From Stenocarpella maydis (taxonomy: Eukaryota > Ascomycota > Sordariomycetes > Diaporthales > Diaporthaceae): a stretch of 64,000 bases of DNA. Location of the stretch: positions 248,001 to 312,000 of the forward strand of contig NQMI01000033.1 of NCBI GenBank assembly GCA_002270565.1, read 5' to 3'. Every line of letters starts with the position of its first letter. The stretch's first letter is position 1. The translations under genes were made by a program, and so were the position numbers. Shown here one piece after another: positions 57,363 through 64,000 of this stretch. The notes under the pieces were generated by a model that was given only the letters and a program-made list of their open reading frames with translations, ran no database searches and had not been told where the DNA came from.

Positions 57363-58992
57363 AGCAGAGAAATATTAAGTGGCGGTGTATATAAAAGTGG
57401 GTGGTATCTGAGCCGGCAGGATGTTAGCTAGGTAGAACAACATGGCCAAGATCCAATCAATTTCATTAAAAAAGAGAAGAAGAAAAAAGTGACCTCCTGA
57501 GAATATCGGTTTCTGCGGTGTCTGGTCATATACCCAGAACAAACAATCCCCGGGTAACTCTGGAAAGAATAGACCACACCACGGATACAAACGACACCGC
57601 AGCGGTAGTGAGTGGGTTGAGAAGAGGAGAAACACTTGCCTTATGGAAATTTTCGAGGCACAGGAAAAGAGGCTGAATTACGGAACAGAGACGTGTAGGT
57701 TACCCGGGCTAGATAGACTGGAGTGGCGATCGTGGGGGCGAGAAGGGTTTCTGATGTTCTACCAGCGAGATGCGGTAGGCGATGAGTTGCGGAAAGAAAT
57801 CCGGAGCGTAGAGTGGGATGAGAGACGATCGCAGGATACCGGCCCTTGCACCAGACGATAAAACGAGTCCGGCCCTTGCGTGGGTGTGAGTGGTGGCCGC
57901 CGTAACGGTCGTGAAGCGGGTGCTGCAGGTTGCTTTTTCTTTTGTTCTGTTCGCAACAGTCTCAGGGATGGCGTTGCTTCTGCTTGTAGTCCAACCAATA
58001 CCGGTGAGACAAGCGTGGACGAGCAGGCGGAACTGAGATGCGGCTTGCCGTATTCGAGGGTGACGTGTGTGCCTCGATTGAGAAGGACCTTGCTGCTCAC
58101 AATATCCTGGCGGCGCGGGGGTTCCCAGCTGTGATGGGAATTCCTCGAGGAAAAAGAGACAAGACCGGGCAGGGCAGTGCTTCTGTTGTTTATATGTGAG
58201 CACGATGTCTCATGAGGGATGCGGGCGTAGGGCGGGATATGGGTACATATGTGTAAAGATCATGAGAGGGACTGGAGAAGAGCGATGGGGCTCGGAGGGG
58301 AGGTCGTTGATATTCATACCTTTTTGGACGAGGGAAGGGTGGGTTGAGATCGAGGCGAGGGGGGGAGGCGAACGAGGTAGTGACAGGGTCCCAAGGGTGA
58401 GGGCAAAGGTAGCAATGGTGGAGAAGCAAGAATAATATATACCAGTTGGAAGTCGTGCAACGTCTGTTCCTCTGGTCCCCCTGACTAAAGACTTGGGCGG
58501 TCGTTTCGTTTCTTTTAAGGTCCCCCCCCTGGGTGCTAAGGTGGATTGCAGTAGGCGTGTGTGGGTGAGGTGGAGAGTGCTCGAGCGTTCAAATGCTGTG
58601 GTGACAGGCACCAGGTCCACACACTTGCAGGGCGGGAGTGAAGGCCGTGTTCCAGGGACGGGTCCACGATAACTAGGGACGATGTGGTGCTCCCACGGTT
58701 CCAGGTGATGGGTTGAAGAAAGGCGGTAGTGTGCACGAAGTCTTCCGCACAGACTGAGAAGGGTCCTGACTCCCGATATTACTCCCTCCCTCGCACTCGT
58801 CTGGGCCCGATAAGGAGCCTTCGGCAATGGGGATATGGGTCCTGTGGTCGTGGGGGGCTTAGCCTGCGTTTGGGGGGGCGTTGCTGGTGCAGCAGGGGCT
58901 CCGAGAAGGAGGTGTGTGACGATACAAGATACGACAACAGAAGCTGTCGAGAGGTGTGGGGCTTGTTGTCGAAGCAGCAGGGCCGTAGACGG

Positions 58993-59068
58993 TGGACGGA
59001 CGGACGGTCGGACGGACGGACTGACTGACTGACTGACTGACTGACTGACTGACTGACTGACTGACTGG
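58993..59068. repeat. (GGAC)n / (CTGA)n compound tetranucleotide repeat
   Basis: Imperfect GGAC units (58993-59020) pass directly into about twelve perfect CTGA units (59021-59068). The region lies about 1.6 kb upstream of the zinc-finger start codon. Confidence 0.95.
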
Positions 59069-59586
59069 AGGACCGGCAAGAAATATGGGAAGGCGAAGGT
59101 GGGCGAGGATGGGCGAGGGAGTACAGGCTGAGTATAAGACGCAAAGTGCAATATGCTTGATGCTTGATGCTTGAAGCTTGGTTGCAAAGGCACGAGGGAA
59201 ACAAGCCTAGTGGCAGACGCAATATGATCTTCATGGGCGTAGTATAATATCTAGCCCGCGTGGTCGGTTTGAGGGCCCATGGCCTAGCTGTGTAGAGTAC
59301 TACTATGGAGCAAGGTATAGAGGTGATTGCTCGACGGATGCCGCTTCTGCGAGTCGAGCAAGAGACGGCCGCAGGCCAGCAGGCCAGCAGGCAAATGACA
59401 AGGAAAGGGCATGTTGGAGCAAAGCACTTTCCCTGCGAGCGAGGAACAGGGTCTGGTGTACTTTGAGGAGTAGTAGGGGTGGTGAGGGTGAGTGTGGGTG
59501 CGAGTGCGAGTGTACATGCCTACCTAAGAATATACATTACATTACATTTTAGCAGTGGGCAGCATGGGGGACGGGCGGTGGGCAGG

Positions 59587-59620
59587 AGCGGCAGCGGCAG
59601 CGGCAGCGGCAGCGGCAGCC
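59587..59620. repeat. (CGGCAG)n hexanucleotide repeat
   Basis: Five consecutive units of a CGGCAG hexamer. Read on the minus strand it gives an Ala/Leu-like run in chance frames, with no sign of coding use. Confidence 0.9.
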
Positions 59621-60010
59621 CAGACCAGGCATTGATTGAATTGAGCTGAAATTGCAACAGGAAAAGAGCAACATGGTTGCGAGCGTTGCAGCAGTAACAA
59701 GCTGAGAGCAGCACACACGAAACGCTGTGTACATAGACATCTCATACACAGTCTCGGCGCAGCAGGGTCAACTGACTTGACTTAATACGGACTGGGGTCG
59801 ATGAATGAGAGGGAGGAAGAGGGCAGATACGCTGGTACCTGGATACCTGTACAGTATAGTATCGGAGACACCTGTATGGATACTTTGGGCCGAGTATACG
59901 CACTACGGTATATGTCCTCAGGTATTGCATGCAATATGCCCTTGCAACAGAGCTAACAAGAAACCTTGTGATTCAAACAAAAAAGATTCGAAGGGGAACA
60001 GGGAAGAGCC

Positions 60011-60095
60011 CACCCGGGACACCAGCCCGGGACATCAGCCCGTACCACAGCCCGTACCTCAGCCCGTACCACAGCCCGTACCACAGCCCGTACCT
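60011..60095. repeat. 12-bp minisatellite (CAGCCCGTACCA)
   Basis: About five near-identical 12-mers (CAGCCCGTACCA, one with CTCAG) preceded by two related units (CAGCCCGGGACA). The core contains GTAC. Perfect phase over 60 bp suggests recent slippage. Confidence 0.92.
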
Positions 60096-61845
60096 TGCCG
60101 CAGCATCCTTGCCGTTGAGGTACCTGGATGCTGAGGTACCAGGCAGGGGCGGGGACCCCAACGACTCATGCGCAACTGGTACTGTACTGCAGATGATGGT
60201 GGGGGGGGGTGGTTACCACAATGACTATACTACTACAAAGTACCTAGGTAGACTAGCCCCACCGCCAATCTGCCCTCTTCTCCCTGCTCAAGCTTCGGAA
60301 CGAACCCCCTTCACATGCCTGCACCATATGCACCATGTTTTCCAATGGCCTCTGGCCGCATCCGAAAGCGCTGCTATTTACTAGCCTGTCCACTATAGGG
60401 ACCGCTACCTCTTGCACTATGGGCAGCCTTTTTTGGCTCGCGCCAGCAGAGACAGTAACTGCAAGCGACATGCGCTTCGGAGCTTGTGGTCGCGGTAGAT
60501 GGGCTGCCTGCCATCGCCCACAGCCATGGACCCATGCTACCGCCCTGTCCTATCCTGTCTCTGGAGATCGAATCGAGATAGCAAGACCAGCCAGGCCACC
60601 GCATCCGCTCACAACATCTATACTAGGCCTCGGGTACGCATAGTAGCAGCCGGGGAACGCCTCTGGGACAATCCTGCTTGCCTGGATGAGGCAAACTCAG
60701 CCACATCCGGGGACGAGACGAGACTGAGAACGTCTCCCACTGTCCGGCCTGGAGTCACTTCCGGCCCAGTCAGTCCCCAGCACGGCAGCAATCACTTGGC
60801 CCGCCCACTGGGCATGTGAGGCTCGACTCGACGAGGAGGGTACCTGGTCCCGCAGGTATCGACCTGGGCCCTCGAGATGGCGAGACCTGACAGACCAAGG
60901 AGCTTGCAGGGGGCGCTCCAACCCCCCGTCTTGGGATCTTCCTTGCTCTGCAGATGGCGAGGATTGTGCCCACCGACCCATACCCCTGGACGGTTCATCT
61001 CCACGAGTGGCTCCGGACCGCCAATGGCTCTTGTCTGCTTCGAAACTCTAACGAAACCTCCCAGTATCACCGGAGAGGCGTCGCGTTGTCCTCGACACAT
61101 TGTGGCAATCAAGAATCAACCTTTTTTTTTGCCGCAAAACATATGTCTCGCAATTGTGGCTAGGGTCAGTTGGCTCGTCATCCTTGGTGTCGCTTACACC
61201 TCGTCTCGGCTCTGGACTCGGCATCTATTAAACCTCAAACCTTGAGCAGCCTCTCCAGTATAATTCGTGGCCATCGCGTTCGCATGCCCGCTGTGGGTGC
61301 AAGCTCCTCTGGCCATAAGGACGTCCATTCGAGCGCTGGTGCCCAATTCGTGCGCACATTTCTGCTCCCGCGGGACCCATCTGGCCCTCGAGGGGCCGCG
61401 AGGGTGGGGAGCAAGCCGTTGGAGCAACATGTCAAGACCGCGTGTACATAGACTATTGCGGTGGAAATTGGCGGAGGCGCCCCCATATGTGATAACACTC
61501 CCTCGACGCCTGAATCATCCCATCGGACATATGCCAGGCCGCCTTTGGCATCAGGGCTCATTTTCCAGTCGGTTGCGGTAATAGCATGCCGGCAGCTCGT
61601 CGTCATGGCCCTATAGCGGACCCTAGTATGGCCCAGGATGGAAGCTCAAGCAAGCTGCATAAGACAGAGTGAGAGGTTGCCTTTGGGAGCGGGGCACCTG
61701 GCCTCAGGAACTCGTCCTACCACCCCTCCACAACAGGGCTAAAACCGGCGAGCAGCACTGGGTGGATGTAACCCAGGTGACGATGCGACCAAGTCCCCAG
61801 AGGGGCTCTTGATCTCTTGTGTGATGTGCCTGGGAGCCTACACTA

Positions 61846-61912
61846 GTGCAGTGCAGTGCAGCGCAGCGCAGCGCAGTGCAAGGCATGGCATGGCATGGCA
61901 TGGCATGGCATG
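61846..61912. repeat. pentanucleotide repeat series (GTGCA)/(GCGCA)/(TGGCA)
   Basis: Runs of 5-mers change type stepwise: GTGCA x3, GCGCA x3, then GGCAT x6. They lie about 55 bp left of the MITE-like copy B. Confidence 0.92.
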
Positions 61913-61967
61913 GTATCGCATTGCATCGACCATGATGTCCTCTGCAGTACATCTCGGCCGGGTTCCC

Positions 61968-62085
61968 AAACGTTAAATTGTGTTGTACTTTTGCTATTCG
62001 CAATTCTGCGCGCACCGGGTCACGCCTTGCCCCAACTCGTCAGCAAAGGCGACTTTGAGTGGACAGTCCACATTTTTTAACGTTT
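61968..62085 (-). mobile_element. MITE-like element, copy B (118 bp, inverted relative to copy A)
   Basis: Begins AAACGTTAAATTG and ends ATTTTTTAACGTTT, an imperfect inverted repeat. Its reverse complement aligns with 25644-25756 over the full length with a few small indels. Shared blocks are GGACTG, AAGTCGC, GTGACC, GGTG, AATAG, ACAAC and AATTTAACGTTT. Copy B is more GC-rich than A, and most differences by eye are transitions. No coding capacity. Confidence 0.7.
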
Positions 62086-62866
62086 AAGATCCTTAAGGAG
62101 GTGTATAGCGGGTGCACTACTAGCCACAACAGTCTAGCACTCACCAACATGTCTAGATAACGCCGCAGGTGTCAGTCACATGGAGGCTCCCGGCGGGGGT
62201 GGTGCTGCAGCCGATACATACAAATGGGCAACAGCAGGGTCCAGGAGCCCCGTAAGTCCGGCAGCGAGCATACGAAGGGCCATGTCGTCCGTCCACCCCT
62301 CCACGGGCCGACAAGGGTGGCTCACCGTGACCGGGTGGCCGAGTGCCTGATCGACGGATTGACTGAGTGACTGACTTGCGAAGTGGCTGGCAGCCGAATG
62401 CGGCTTTCGTGCGTCGACAAATTTGAACACCTCCACCACGACGACCACAGGTGGAGCCTCCAACCCAACCCAAACAGACCCCCACCAGGGACCCCAGACG
62501 TCACGCACCTGGTGCCAAGGCGCTGAGTCGTTTGAGCTGGAGCGTACCAGGGCGGGGCTGCTCGAGGCATGGCCGACTCGTAGCTGCGATGCTGCATCCC
62601 ACACTAGTCCTAAGAGGTAGCCCGAGTGGCGCGAGAAATGCTCCGACGCACGTTCGTCTCTCAAGTGCCTGCAGCTGCCAGGTGCGTCTAAAGCCTATTC
62701 GAGGCAAGCTTGCCCACAAGGTTCAGGCCGATGCGGAACCGGAACCTTGGCGTACCACTGCCTGCCTGGCTGGACAGGCAAAGGGCCAGGCCTGACGGAC
62801 GGCACGAAGCTGATCCTGCTTAACCTTAACCTACCCGCGATTCATCCTCCAGGCCCGGCCCAGGCC

Positions 62867-62868
62867 AG

Positions 62869-62899
<31 letters not shown>

Positions 62900-62900
62900 G
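62867..62900. repeat. (CAGC)n tetranucleotide repeat
   Basis: About eight CAGC/CCAG units in GC-rich intergenic DNA. Confidence 0.93.
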
Positions 62901-64000
62901 ACCGGCTCTGCCATCCTCGGCCTAATAAGCCAGGCATCGTCTAACTCCCCGTCGACGTCTTATGGTGCTTGTCGCCATCACCGCCCGCTTCAACGTGTCC
63001 GCATCCATCTAGTTCAGCCGAACACTGCCGAGCCGTAAAGGATGATGCCATGATGGCGTCGAGATGAAGGGCATTGGGGAAGCTTGTGATGGGATGATGT
63101 GCTCGTCAGCAGCCCTCAGGTCTTGGACCATTTCCTTTGGGACGATGGCGTTGCCCGCCGCCACTGTGACTGTGATAGTGGTGGCCCTTTGTTCATGCTC
63201 GTCAGCACTCGTCTGAGAAGCTAGCAGCAACATGACTCTCCCCTCCCTCCTGGGTAGAGTCATTGCTACCCGGAGCTAGCTTGGAAGCTCGTGGGGTGTC
63301 TTGTCTGCCTTGCAGTGAGATATTCCGAGCGGCTCACGGTTCAAGGCTGCATTGATATCATTCATGCACGACGGTTGCGAGTCTGGTCCCCCGGAGTATC
63401 GCTATCGTCGAGCATCGGGGAGATGACAGATACCAGGCGTCGCACGAGAACCCGGACCCCGGACCCTGTCTTGCTGAGCTGGGCCCTCTGTGCTCCCTCT
63501 CCTCCATGTCTACATAGCAGACGGCCTGGATGCCTGGCGGCCATGTCTCCTTGCGCCCACTACACTAGTATGCGTCCCTCGACGCCACCGCGACCGGATA
63601 TCGAATCGCGGCTTGACCCCTCATGCCCCGGAAACAAGCCAGCCCATACCCCAACACAAGGCATCGCTGCCTTGCGACGGTTGTCGGCAAAGTTGCCGCC
63701 TCGCGCGACATGACATGCTGGTTGGGGACGGCACGCGTCAGGCATTTCTCAACTCAATTACATGAGGGGTGGTGGCCGTCGTCATACCTCGACTGCCGGC
63801 CACGAGGGTGCCAAGGTACCCACATGAGACGACAACCCCGCGAATAACAACTCAAGCCTACACTGTGCACGTTGGTATACCCTCCATCAGCCAAGGCATC
63901 CTGAGCAATGTCGACCGCTGGCGTTACATCATTATACTAGCACCAGAACCCTGGTCGAGCACATGCCAGCCACCGAGCCGTGCAGGGAGGGCGTGATGTC

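Larger units (their letters stand above)
57363..64000. other. 6.6-kb non-coding region rich in short tandem repeats
   Basis: No convincing gene on either strand. It likely holds the long promoter and 5' UTR of the zinc-finger gene at its left end. It contains several unrelated tandem repeats (listed separately), a (GCTTGAT)3 run near 59155 and a poly-G run at 60199-60208. A MITE-like element lies at 61968-62085. GC-rich chance frames occur throughout. Confidence 0.5.

Noticed and set aside
58210..59193. 327-codon minus frame with Ser/Val runs
   Set aside because: The SQSVSQSV-like run is just the translation of the CTGA repeat; the rest has no family features and lies in the regulator's upstream region.

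Overview
The window looks like a piece of a filamentous ascomycete genome (Pezizomycotina, probably Sordariomycetes). Protein genes carry short introns (about 40-170 nt) with fungal GT..AG borders. The proteome includes Orc6, Ssp120, Tyw2/Trm12, an i-AAA protease and Ser/Pro/Gln-rich fungal proteins. Repeats carry damage typical of repeat-induced point mutation (RIP), and genes are separated by several kilobases of non-coding DNA rich in simple repeats. All calls were made by reading the sequence; no database search was run.

Layout. 0.4-1.1 kb: an F-box gene. 1.5-2.2 kb: a 336-bp unit present twice in tandem, with a single N at the junction. 2.2-9.0 kb: an AT-rich block holding a ruined Ty1/copia retrotransposon on the minus strand (gag at about 8.9-7.0 kb, integrase remnant near 5.5 kb, reverse transcriptase 5.0-4.2 kb, RNase H 3.9-3.4 kb). 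Next to its 5' end sits a complete but dead pogo/Fot1-type DNA transposon (8975-11215) with near-perfect terminal inverted repeats. Its transposase has 13 in-frame TAA/TAG codons, no frameshift, and Asn at all three catalytic Asp positions. 12.3-13.7 kb: two unrecognised or decayed reading frames. 14-17.4 kb: two BTB/POZ-type genes in the same orientation. 19.1-19.8 kb: a Ser/Pro-rich conserved-looking protein.

19.8-26 kb is non-coding apart from a 113-bp MITE-like element. Then come a steroid-5-alpha-reductase-like membrane enzyme (26.1-27.0 kb), an aquaporin with a very long N-terminus (30.1-31.8 kb) and a decayed secreted-protein-like remnant (about 36.1-36.6 kb). The densest part is 37-42.7 kb: a short-chain dehydrogenase and tRNA-wybutosine enzyme Tyw2 diverging from a 247-bp promoter, then Ssp120 and Orc6 diverging from an 843-bp spacer. 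A single-pass type I membrane protein (45.7-47.8 kb), a mitochondrial i-AAA protease (48.8-51.3 kb), a membrane protein with two HxxHC motifs (53.5-54.4 kb) and a four-finger C2H2 transcription factor (56.0-57.4 kb) follow. The last 6.6 kb has no convincing gene but many short tandem repeats and a second, inverted copy of the MITE-like element.

No operon-like or secondary-metabolite cluster logic joins these genes; they are mostly independent housekeeping or regulatory genes. The least explained signals are the two-copy MITE-like family, the symmetric loss of the pogo catalytic triad, the tandem 336-bp unit, a retention-compatible intron inside a zinc finger, and a recurrent 10-bp palindrome in intergenic DNA.
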